Origin: Polytrichum commune
Lineage: Eukaryota; Streptophyta; Polytrichopsida; Polytrichales; Polytrichaceae
Reading direction: 5' to 3'
Length of the DNA stretch: 64,000 nucleotides
Assembly (NCBI GenBank): GCA_950295325.1
Contig: OX485809.1
Span: 14,260,001-14,324,000, forward strand
The notes under the pieces are model-generated. The model was not told the origin of the DNA and ran no database searches. It worked only from the letters and a program-made list of their open reading frames with translations. The translations under genes were made by a program, and so were the position numbers. How positions within the stretch are numbered: position 1 is the first letter of the stretch; each line of letters opens with the position of its first letter. Positions 43,692 to 54,852 of this stretch are shown in pieces.

Positions 43692-46600
43692 TGGGTTTGC
43701 TCATGTGGACTATGAAGGGGGACCTTGAGAAAATCAAGAAGCAGCTGAATCATGGAGGTGACCACTTTGTTCTGCAAGGACCTTTGCTCAAGCGCTCTGA
43801 CACTGTAAGAAGTCTATTCCAGTGTCAATGTGTATCGTTTTTTTAAATACCACTCGGGTTTTTACAATGAGGATTTCACATTTTTTCTATACAAGTAGGG
43901 TATCTGTATTTGGCGGTAATTTTGCTCTCGATAACATTCAGGTCTATATACCATACAAGAACCTTCGTATCTAGGTAAAACCGTCCAGTATCAATATGGT
44001 TCAGAATGGTGCTGACCCAAATATTAACTCGGGTACAGAAAGATTTTCTCGCCTTGACATGCCCACCAAACTGGTATCACAATTTTGACACCTATGGGTA
44101 GGTTCTTTGATTTCATTATTTGATGATTATTACTGATACAATGCATTGACCTATATACCAGTCCGACATTGGTTCACTGTCTATACAACCAATTAAATTG
44201 TGGCACAAGTTTAGTGATGGTGGACTTTCATTTATCTTTAATTTCTGAAGAGTTGTTTCCATGAGATCTTCTTTTAAGGGATTTCCTATATATTTGAACA
44301 TAAATCACCCCTCAGAAGAGATGATGCTCTTTGATGCAGATTCGTAAGTGGAATTCAAGATGGTTCACGTTGGATGTGTCGACAGTCAAGTTGGAGTACC
44401 GGTAAGAACATGGATGCATACAAGGTTTATTTGTCAAGCACTTACATTAACTTGACCTATTTTCAAATCATACTTGGTGAAAATTTAAACTACTGATGGG
44501 GGTGAGTCAAGAATTTTCTCTTCTTGTCTACTTTTATCAATGATCAAATTTGTGCAATCCCAAAAGTGTCACCACCTTTTTTAAGTAACTAGAATGCTTC
44601 TTACATTAAGGAAATGCTAATGGAAATCTTGCCTTTAAAATCAGAGTAGTGGCTTAGTAGACACATTGTCAAGTTTATATTTCTAGTGATCCGTGTGGCA
44701 TATGTTGTTGACTTTAAATGGTGTTGCGTGGATATTTTTATTTTTATTTTTATTTTTTGTGTTTTGTTTTTAGGTCACAAAGAGGAGATACATCACCTCG
44801 AGGAGTGGTGAACTTTGACGCTGACAGCACAATTGCAATTTGTCCTCAGAATATCATGTAATTTCCACACACAGGAAACCAACTCGTAGAGAAACTAAAG
44901 TTTATTCTGCATTGTTATGCATGTACATAAAGGGCAACCCTAAATATCAGAAGGAAGTGGAGAATATTCGTGCCCTCTGATAAGTAGTTTTTCCTGCAAA
45001 AAAATCAATGTATTAGTTTGAAAGCATAAGCTAGTAAAATTTTAATTTATCATTGCTTAGACAATCATGGTTGTTTTGTTGTGCAGGAAAGAACGAAAGT
45101 CTGATGGGTGTTGTTTCTGTATCCTTTTCTTTGTTCTTGTGAAGATTATTAAGGGAGATTCAGAAGGTTGTGTTCAAATATGTCATTATCATGTCAAAAG
45201 ATTCAGTTTTCTTATGTGGTTTACTCTAAATCTTTGCATGGAAACGTTGAGAAGTCTAACATGCTGACGTTATAGAGAAATCAAAGGAATCATCTCTAAA
45301 TATATAAGCTAATGTGAGCACAAGGCAGGAAGCATATTACCCTAGTATTTGAATTAAGCTCTTTCACATTTGAAATTTAGTTTTGGTTTATCTTGCATAT
45401 GATGTACATTCCGCAGAGGATTGTCAAAGAGTCCCCCTCGTTTTTGAATGTGCATTTGATGTTTTTGTACTTTTAGGCCCTTTTAGTGCTTAATCTTAAT
45501 ACAAACCAAATTCTTCTTGACTGTTGAGACACCTTAACATCATGTCTTCATCCCAGATATTAGTACATCACAGAAAAAGGATTATTTCTGTGCTGAGACA
45601 CCAGAAGCTGCGAGAGCTTGGGTGACAACCTTGAGGTGGGAAAAAATATTTTGCTGCATCACAAAATAAGTCAGTTCTGCTTACACAAGTCTTTTTTCCT
45701 TGAGTTTCCATTAATTAGATATCTATCTGAATTATTATTTAGGTTGGAGCTGTCAGTGTGTTCCTTTTGCTTTGACTTGGTTTCCTTATCCTCGTTTGTA
45801 TTGAAGTTATTAAGCAAGCCTTAGAAGGACACTTTTAGCTCTGCACTCACTTGTTGTAGGATATGAAACATGAGATTAGTGCAATATGATGAGCAAATCC
45901 AAATCATGCCTGTAGCCATTTTCCTCATAATTTATCAGAGCTCATATGAATATCTTATCCATTATCAAAAGTGAAAATTCCCTTTCTTATCAGATGAGCA
46001 TGAAGGTCCACAATTATGTTGACTTTTTAGCCAGAATGGTTGACAAATTTGAGCACGTAGTCTAACCTTTTTCAAACACATGATGCCTTTTTGAACTATT
46101 CTTAGATCCACACTTAACCACATACCACTCAAACATAAGTATCCATTTAAGATGAGTTACCGAACTAGGCCTGCTTACCTCAAGGCATATCCAGATAATA
46201 TGCATATTGGTTCTTAAGATGTTTTAACTACTCCATTCTTTTGTGCAACTACAGGGCAGCGATATCAGTTCATAAGGCACAAAGAGAAGCTGTAAATCTG
46301 CTCAGTGGTAATGGAGAAGCCAAATTGGCTACTGTGGCTTCTGTGGTCGCTGCTGCGAATGCAACAGCAAAGGAGGCAGCCAAAAGCTTACAATTGTCGA
46401 TGAAATCCGCTGCCTTAGCTGCCTCATCCTCTCAGAAAAAATCAAAACAAACTGGACCTATCATGGGTGACTTTGAACTTATGCAGGTATGTTATTTTAA
46501 ACGCTTAAAAGTCACCAAGGGCTTGACAGGGCTTTCAAGACAAGAAAAATCAGGTAAAGACAAATACGGTAAAATATGTGAAAGAGTACAATGTAGAATT

Positions 46601-49600
46601 CTATGCAATATCTAGTATTTTTAGCTACCATTTCTACACATAATTGTATTTTCCTCCAATCCTTCAAACAATGTCGGACATAGTTTAGTTTTGAGCTTTG
46701 AAACACAATTTGATCATTTTAATACTTTGACATGAATTGTTTGTGAATAATTACAATTAAATTGACATACATGGATTTATGCCATATCAAGATGTTCAAT
46801 TTAGATTTCCACTGTATGGATGTAATAACTATTTGGTTTGTAACAATTTCTCCTTTTTGTGTCTGAACAACATTCGAGCATGGAAAGTTGTTCATCCCAA
46901 GTCATTCTATATTGGTTCATTAAGGGTCAAACTCATTTTGGCATGCCAAGAGCTGCTAATATGAGTTTGGCCCTCAATGAGCCTCAGGAAATAGGTTGCT
47001 CTTCATTCAAATTCAAACAATTCCTCCAAGCATGCACCACAAGTGGGAAGAAATTGTTGATTTTGTATGCAAAACAATGAATGGAAAAATCATAGGTACG
47101 AGCTCTTGACGAAAAGTCCCATTGAGTTAAAGGATATCTCTCATTTTGTCCTCAATGTTACTATTTTTGCGTTGTTCACTCAGGAAACTATACGGGTGAA
47201 AGAGGAGGAGATTTATCAACTTGCAATGGATCTGAAATCACGGGATTGCACAATAAAGGAATTGTCCGACCATCTCATTGAGAGCACGGATACTGCTGAG
47301 TCCTCAGCTGTGACAGTTTGCAGAGCAGATAAGGAATGCAAGCAGGCATTGTCAGAAGTTGATCACTTGCGTAAACAGCTTGTACAGGCAGTGCAACAGG
47401 TAAATTAATTGTGGCAATGGCAATTTTTCTGATTTCAACCCTGTTTTTTTGGTGGTGGAGCAGGCTGTCAATGAAACAGGGATGATTGCAGAGAAATCTG
47501 GTTTTTTAAACACTAAAAATAGGATGATTTAGATTACATCCAACAAAATTTAGAGGGAAGGTCACCAGTTTGGCTTACTATTACCTGAAGGTGGCTTACA
47601 GTAGGGTCCAAGTCCAACAAACTTCGGGTTCAAAACACTCCTTCATGGACCTTACTTTTGGACTCAAGATTGGACCCAAGCTTGAAGAATGGTTTCTCAA
47701 ACTAGGAGGATTTTCTTGAGTGAGGACTGCCAAGATTCTGCAGGAAAGTAATGCCACATTAGCAGCACTCATTTCTTTATACGTTGGTGTAAACTCCTTG
47801 GGTCTAAAAAACATTTCACACCCAATAGCATTGCTAGATTTTGAAGTTTCTTTGGTCTTGGATCCTAGTGTAAACTCATCCTAGTTGATTTATTTTCTTT
47901 TAGTAGGAGTAGCCAAGATTTAGAGGCAAGTGGACTTAGCACACTCAAAAATAGGGGGGCTAGGTCAATTCAAATTTCAGAAGAAATATTCAAATGTCCT
48001 AGGGTACCCTCGTAACCTAAACCCTTAAACCCATCAGGTTAAGATTTAGAGCTTTATAAGCGTGCCTTGCACCCTTTTAATTCAGTAATTGTAATTGAAT
48101 CATTTGTATTTTATGTGTTCTACAAGGTCACCCTGAGATCAGATGATGACTTGTTCGTAATTTCTCACTCAGTTTTTTGAAAATGCACAAAAACTGCAAA
48201 ACACTATGCATAAGGTAGATGTGCCTAATTCCGTTACTTATTGGAATCAAACACCTATTTTTAAGTGGTATGTGGTTAAGTGTGGATCCAAGAATGGATA
48301 CCAAAAGGACATGAGTTTAAAAGATATTGAACTATTTGCTCAAAATTTGTTAATCATTCTGGGCTCAATATTCAACATAATTGGGGGGGATATGACCATT
48401 TAATTAGTACAAGAATCTTCACTTTGGTAATAACTAAGACATTCATATGAGCTTCGAAAGTCGCTACGGCCTTGATTTGGATTTGTTAACCATCTCATAT
48501 TAAGTGTGTAATTTAAATCCTAGGAAGACTGACCAATTTTGCAGATTAGGGTTGCAGATGCGCAAATTTTAGCAGCACTGAAAGTTGAAGAGACTGCCTC
48601 ACATGAAGCTCATAGGTGTCGCCTAGAGCTTGGTAAGCTCCGTGAACGGGGTGTGATTTTGGAGGGTGCTATGATGAGAGTGGAGGAAGACATACGACGA
48701 CTCAAAGTTGCCCATGAGCACGAAATAACAGAAAGATTGCAACCTCAACCAACCAGGTAGACTTGGTTCTTTTCTCAAACAAATCATACTTATCCTTCAA
48801 CTCAATGGAACTTTTTGTCAGGAGTGGGTACTCTAACTTCCCATTGGTTATTTGCAATACAAAATCAATAATCTCTTCCTACTTGTGGTGCATCCTCCGA
48901 AGTGCGTAGTATTTGAACTTGAATGAAGAGTAACCTATTTCTTGAGATTCATTAGAGCCAAACCCATTTTAGCACCCCTTTGTATGCCAAAATGAGTTTG
49001 ACCCTCAACAAACTGATATAGAATGCTCTTCGTTCCATCCTACAGTCTCCAAGCATACACCTAAACCTACTGAACATGGAAAGCTTTGTAGGCAAACAAC
49101 CAACTCCTGACCAAAACTCATGTTGAATTAAAGGATAACAAAATTAAGCACATAAGAAACAAAGAAATTTTAAATTTTAAATTTTCCAATTGACTTCTTA
49201 ATCTTAACATCGATCAATCCATTGGCAAGTCGATTGAAAAAAATCAAAAAAACATCAGGTGATGACAGGATTAAATGTGTTCTTGGAGCTCCATGGTAAA
49301 TTCCTGGCTGTAACTCCATTTCATTTGAGTAAAAGCAGAAATCTCATAAAGATTTTGCTTGACTGATCAGGGTTGAAAGTAGGCTTTCTTTGGAGGAAGT
49401 ACCTTTTGAGGACACAACAGGAGGAGCAGAAGAAATTGCACTAGAAAAACCTACAAGGAGGGCACCCCTAGAAGGTGGATTAATTGCTCCAAAAACCGCG
49501 CAAGACTTAGCAAGCACTTCAGAATCTTCTGCTGCTGTTGGAGCTAGTGAAGAAAATACTGCTCCAATGTTGACATGTGAATATTTATCAATCCATGATG

Positions 49601-50073
49601 CAAGAACATTATTCAAAACTGAATTTGCTGGGATGGACCTCATTGAAAATGATCCCAGGCCAACTGAAGCAGTTCCTTCAGCACATGATGAAATAAGTCT
49701 TTCCCAATTGGAATCCGCCAATGCTTGCATTCATGAACTTTTAGACCTGAAGCATACAACTGCATCTGATGTTCTTATTTCCATAGATGGTGAAAAACAA
49801 AATCAGGCAGCTCATCTAGCTGAATCAATTGACGAGTCACCAGAGGAAAGCGAGTTTTATCCTTCTTCTCATGATGATGGTGAGGACGACAAGGATGAAG
49901 AAAAAGAAATTGATGTTTCTTGTGGTAAGACAGGAGACACTTTGGTTGAGAGGGCTGAAGAATCACATGCTACTGAAGAATCTCATGAGTTGGTGACAAG
50001 TTATCAATCGTCTCATCAGGAAACTGTGACAATTGAGGAGGAGCCTCATAGACGAGAAGGTAACTTATCTTAA
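43691..50073 (+). CDS. SWAP70: SWAP70 homologue (PH domain, coiled coil)
   Basis: Nine coding exons: 43691-43804, 44340-44401, 44774-44857, 45087-45118, 45557-45635, 46255-46486, 47184-47399, 48545-48756 and 49371-50073. They sum to 1734 nt (577 codons plus stop) with matching phases. Residues about 28-125 are a PH domain (LQGPLLKRSDT, IRKWNSRWFTLD, VVNFDADSTIAI, SDGCCFY, SQKKDYFCAETPEAARAWV), which binds phosphoinositides. Residues about 125-200 (HKAQREAVNLLSGNGEAKL, then VVAAANATAKEAAK) match the plant SWAP70 middle region. Residues about 200-345 are a heptad-rich coiled coil (RVKEEEIYQLAMDLKSRD, LRERGVILEGAM). The last about 235 residues are acidic and Ser-rich without a fold I can name. 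In plants SWAP70 acts in Rac/ROP-linked immune signalling at membranes. Compared with the Arabidopsis protein, a short coiled-coil stretch between exons 7 and 8 seems absent, so a small exon may have been missed. The last exon could instead end at a donor near 50061. Confidence 0.85.
43846..44200 (-). repeat. Dispersed repeat in SWAP70 intron, partner of 38560-38960
   Basis: Reverse-complement copy of the 38.6-kb repeat, sitting in the first intron after the start-codon exon. See that entry for shared blocks. Confidence 0.75.
45838..46200 (+). repeat. Dispersed 'caaatccaaatc' repeat in SWAP70 intron
   Basis: Member of the family described at 34137-34470, between the exons at 45557 and 46255; it fills most of the intron. 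Confidence 0.7.
46880..47137. mobile_element. agttatcc-family MITE, left-truncated, in SWAP70 intron
   Basis: Central inverted pair 'ggttcattaagggtcaaact' / 'gagtttggccctcaatgag', then 'gcatgcaccacaag' and the right end 'cattgagttaaaggatatct'. It ends about 45 bp before the exon starting at 47184. Confidence 0.75.
48205..48520 (-). repeat. Dispersed 'caaatccaaatc' repeat, inverted, in SWAP70 intron
   Basis: Reverse-complement copy of the family at 34137-34470 and 45838-46200, ending about 25 bp before the exon at 48545. Confidence 0.7.
48786..49142. mobile_element. agttatcc-family MITE in SWAP70 intron
   Basis: The left end 'ttatccttcaactcaatgg' and the right end 'ttgaattaaaggataac' are inverted; the central 'gagtttgaccctcaac' pair is present. 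About 355 bp, complete. Confidence 0.75.
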
Positions 50074-51000
50074 TATTTTATTATCAGTACAACTACATTG
50101 TTTATGGTATTTAAATGTGACCGATGCAAATATTTGTCAATATGAGTAATTTTTTGAAGTGGATAATGTTTTATGGGATGACATTTAGAGTAGCAAATTG
50201 GAGTACTGGAGATGATAGTTTATATTTCAGTATACAAGAGGAAGATATTGTTGATCATACTGTTGTTGAGTGTCATGTGTTTACAGTTGACCACTACTGT
50301 AACCTTTGTATAGGCCTTACAATATTATTAAGCATGCCAATGTCAAAGTGTCATGTGGTTACACTCATGGTCAACTTTTTGACCATTAGCAACCTAGGCA
50401 TAGGCTTCATAATATGGTAAGTGACATTATTAGGCCAGTGACACTATACCATAGGCAGTGTAGAACCATTAGTGTCATGTTCTCTATTTGTGAAGGGCCT
50501 AAACTAGATGCCTAGAGGTCTCAAAGTGTCACGTTTGCTAATTGGCATACAATACTATTTGTCAACATTGGTAACTTTTTAAAGTGAATGTCACATTATG
50601 ACATTTAGCGTAGCACATTGGGATACTTGAGATAGTTTGTGTTTTAGTATGCAAGGGGAAGATATTATTAAGCACACTAATGGCAAGTGTCATGTGCTTA
50701 GAATTTTTTATGCAAGAGAATGATATTCTTGAGCATACTAATGCCAAGTGCTAATTTTGTACACTTTGGTCAACTTCTAGACCATAGTATAACATAGGCA
50801 AACATTTCGTAACGCTATTGAACATACTCATGCCAAGATATTAGTAAGCACAATTGAACACCAAGTGTCATGAGGTGACACTAATGGTGCCGTTGTTGGT
50901 CATTAGTGTAACCTAACATACACCTCAAAATAGGGTGACACTATTACGCATGTGACACTAAGTACCATAAACAATGTAGAGATTAGGGTGGTACACCATT

Positions 51001-51195
51001 CATGGTAATTAGTGTCACTTACTATTTGGAGTTGCACAATGCTATAACTTATTCTAAAATACATTATCTCCTAGCAGAGGTTGAATAGGTTGTTCAAACA
51101 ATTTAAAACATAAATGACTTCACTTGATAAAAAATTACATTCTGAGTTAATCGTCATAGCATTGCATAACTCCAAATAGTAAGGGACACTACATA
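51001..51195. mobile_element. 195-bp MITE, about 45-bp inverted ends
   Basis: The left end reads 'taattagtgtcacttactat' then 'ttggagttgcacaatgctat'. The right end, reverse complemented, reads 'ggtatgtagtgtcccttact' then 'atttggagttatgcaatgct'. Non-coding. It is the clearest member of the family also seen at 3.7, 16, 20.6 and 31 kb. Confidence 0.85.
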
Positions 51196-52118
51196 CCATA
51201 ATTAGTGTTGTGAATATGTGCAAATAGATTCAGAACTTGTAAATATGTGCAATGCTCAATGTCAGGGAGGTAATTTAGAGATTTATGATGAAAGAGTTTG
51301 ATATTGTAGAACAGAGACCTAAGATCTTCAATTTAATCTTCATCAAATGTCTTCTGATTGTTCAACTGTTGTTTTCGGCTAATATCATTAATCTCCCACC
51401 TTATCTGCTCTACCTTAATTTTACCAGGCCTACTCAGTTGTAAAATGGTTTTCAGCCTGCCCAGGGTTCTGTGTTCTAACAGATTTGTTGTTCACGCTTG
51501 CAGCATACTTCAGGCTTTGCTGTTTCTGATGGAGGCCTGTCTTATTCGTTTGGCTAGAGACACAATTAGGCGCATTGAAGTTGTACAACTTTAGGAGATT
51601 GTATATTGTATAATTTAAATTCTTTGGGTTACATTACATTGACAATGATGTTCCTATAATCTACATATGATTTATTCTTCCTACATCAAGCACATGCATG
51701 ATGTGAAGGAAAATCTGGACTTCCATTGATCCATTTGCATTGCACATGTGTATATATATATTAAATATTCTTGTTGGTGAAGTAAGGCTCTTAGGTGGAT
51801 GGGTCTTTAAATAGTTACTACTTCCAACTAGCCCACTTTGCTTCGGATATTAAACACACGATTAGGAACGAGATGGTTAGGAATCCTCCAAATTGAGGCT
51901 GTAGCCACTTTCCTCATAAATTTTGAAGCTCATATGAACATTTTATTATCAAAGTGAAGATTCTTGTGCTCATTAAATGGTCACATCAGTCCTCCCTCCT
52001 TCCCACCCACCCAATCATGTTGACTATTAAGCCTAAAATGGCAATCATATTTTGAAAATATAATCCAATCTCTTTTAAATACATGTTCTTTTGGGATATG
52101 TTCTTAAACTGACATTAA

Positions 52119-52695
52119 GGGTCGCTTCACACTATGGCTGAAGGTCGAGAGGCCATCAACTTCCATCAATCAAATTGCAAGAAACCAAGAATTCGGCTTC
52201 TCGACCTTCACACTAGAGGCCAAAGTCCAAAGGTTGTTGCAATTCAAAATGCCTACATGGTTGTATTGTTATACCAAGGTGACGGACTCTTGAAGGAAGT
52301 TTGGGTCAACCGGGAATGGAAACCCAAACTATGGTCGAGACGTCTTTGATTTCTTTTCATAAAAAATCCAAACATTGATTAGATCTTGGCCATTAAATTG
52401 GAGGGGTTGTTTTGGGCAAGGAATAAAGTGGGATGCTCCTTCTTCCTTTGGACTTTGGGCTTGGCCTTTGGAGGCTTCACACTATGGCCGTACAAGTCAA
52501 GAGGCCATGGGAATTCATGGCCAAAGGTTTGGACTTTGGGCTTGGCCTTTGGTGGCTTCACATTGTGCCCGACTGAAAGCTCCAATTCCTATATTTTATT
52601 GGCTATTTTCAGCCCATTTCTTTGGACTCTCAACAAAGTTTGGCCATTCAATCCCACGGCCTCTCAACTTGGACAGCCATAGTGTGAAGCGGCCC
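52119..52695. mobile_element. PIF/Harbinger-like MITE, 577 bp, TAA duplication
   Basis: Starts gggtcgcttcacactatggc and ends gccatagtgtgaagcggccc, flanked by TAA on both sides (52116-52118 and 52696-52698). The interior has a threefold 'ggactttgggcttggccttt'-like repeat and further inverted segments. It shares termini style with the 20.1- and 22.1-kb elements but has a different body, so it is a separate subfamily. Confidence 0.85.
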
Positions 52696-52739
52696 TAAGT
52701 ATGAGTAGGCCACTTGTCCACTAAATTCTCAATAATAAA

Positions 52740-53470
52740 GGGTTGGTGTTCTCATGTAGATAAGCTCCAGCCATGGACCAACCACATTCTAGTGGTCTAC
52801 TAGAATGTGGAGAGTTGTGGATATGCGCCACTGAACTTCCGTGCGCCCACTAAAGCAACTACAAGTGCCAGTCACTAAAGGATTTGAAGACTGATGATCT
52901 AGAACTTCATTTTTGGTAACCTAAAGGAGGAGGTTAGTAGGTGAGCCTAGATGTGAGAAGATAGTAGCTACACTAAATATACCAATTAGTGAGGGTGGTA
53001 TTAATACAAGTCACGTGCATAATCTAGGCATATCTCAAAAATTACCGAGAGTTGAAGTTGATATTGAGTGACATTAAATTCATGACAACAGTAAATTCTA
53101 TGTTCATTTACCAAAGATTTCAAGAAAATTAGCATGTGCCACATGTTTGTCAGTGAATAATGCCGATACGTTTAATGAACACTGCCTAGTGCAAGTACGT
53201 TAGTGAATAGTGCCCAGTGCTAGTACTATAAGTGAATAGTGTCAAATGTCGAGATGAACAATGATGCCTAGATCTACTGGTGGAACTAATTCATAATATA
53301 AAGGAATTAATATCGTATTCACTAATTTCCCACTCAATAATTGATATATTTAGTGTAGTTGGCACATACAAACCCTACCCCACTAGATTCCATCTACTTT
53401 ACATTTGGGCGAGTTTGACCTTACTCCCACTAGAATTTGGTGGGCAAGTGGGCTACATGGAAACTCACCC
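52740..53470 (+). repeat. Dispersed repeat with nested insertion
   Basis: Second copy of the repeat at 7340-7740, interrupted at about 52980-53362 by another element. See the nested-element entry. Confidence 0.75.
52981..53360. mobile_element. Nested element inserted at TA, CACTAAAT ends
   Basis: Left end CACTAAATATACCAATTAGT, right end the reverse complement of CACTAAATATATCAATTATT, flanked by TA on both sides. Removing it and one TA gives gtagctagttggcac, exactly what the 7.6-kb copy reads. About 380 bp; the interior has several 'agtgaatagtg' repeats. Mariner/Stowaway-like by its target site; no coding capacity. Confidence 0.85.
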
Positions 53471-54852
53471 TAAACCACATACCACTCCAAATAGATGTTT
53501 GATTAAGATAGGTAACCAAATCAAACACATGAATACTTAAAGTTGTGGTTCAAGATTATTGTGAATTACTATGTATAATAAGTAGTATAGTATATCATAC
53601 ATTTATCTCAATCCAATCATATTGAGCCACTCTATTCAAGCATCTTTAAGAACATTAGATATGGTAGGAACTCCGATAAAATGCTAATGAAAATCAACAT
53701 AATATGACTTTATAGGGGACTTTAACCCTTCAGCACTCATGCAACATGAAATGGGTCATCACCCAATGTTTTGATGGGGTTTGTGACCCACTAGGTGGCA
53801 ATCTACATGGATGTAAGGTATCTACTAGTGTACAGTAATGCCCACTACCAAGTGGGTCAAAATAACATACAAAAACCTCATACTCCAAGCATGTAGGATT
53901 TTTTGTTAGGTTGGCATTTGCTTGTTGGGAGGTGGTCTCATGAGTTGCCCCTATGTAGGAGCCAAATTTAGGGGACAATAACTTTCACATATGATGCCCA
54001 ATATGGGTGGGGTTTTTTCCCTTAGGAAAAGGTGACACTTGTGCACAACTTAACCACATGGATTTGCAAAAAAATTAGTGCACATGTTGATTGCTTCATG
54101 AAAGAGGAGAAATCTCCCAAAAATGACCTCATGTGACCCTCCAACTTTGAGGGTGACAGACTTCATCTAAATTTGCTCATTAAAACCCATATTTTTGGGA
54201 GTAGCTCATTTGTCATCTACATAACATGTACTCTAGAAAAGTTGCCAACTTTCCAAAATTTGTGGCATGGCCGAAATGGTCATGAAACAAAAAAAATTAA
54301 AGTTTTCTCTTTTTGCCCCCCGGATGAAGCCCAATTTCATATGTCGATCTGACTTAACAAATGTGGTCCGATTGACTTTAAATTTTCACAGCAAGAGCAT
54401 ATCGTAGTCTAGTTCACATCCATACAGTTGGATTTCAAGAAAACGGACTTTCATTTCTACATATTAGAAACTTTCAGCACTGGTGCTGGAAATGTCCGAA
54501 AATGGAATGTGAAGGCTTGAGCGTGTAGGGTAAAGCTAAATTTTAGCAATCAAACCAGAAAACAGACAATTTGTGATTCAATTTATTATTCAATTTGAGA
54601 AGTTTCCTATTTAAAGATATCACTTTCTATTCTTAAGAGTACTCGAAGTCCATGCCATCACAGAAAACAGCACAACTACATTGTGTACTTCAATAACTCT
54701 TTGCAACAACCATTGCAGTTCTAGAGACGACGATGGAAAAGGAGTAATTATTTCTTGGATGCATCTGGCCTGGTGCTATATTTTCACCTTCAAATTGTCA
54801 TTTTGGTTGTGTGAACATGAACAATACCATCTAGAAATTCAGTCTTAACCTA

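Larger units (their letters stand above)
50074..54852. other. Convergent intergenic region between SWAP70 and UGGT
   Basis: No supported gene. It holds MITEs (51001-51195 and 52119-52695), a dispersed repeat (51830-52105), the repeat copy with nested insert (52740-53470), and featureless AT-rich DNA from 53.5 to 54.8 kb. A possible extra 3' exon for SWAP70 near 51505 cannot be joined in a convincing phase. Confidence 0.5.

Noticed and set aside
51505-51600. Extra 3' exon for SWAP70 after 'gcttgcag'
   Set aside because: It can only be reached in a phase that stops quickly; the frame that looks coding does not match the available donor near 50061.
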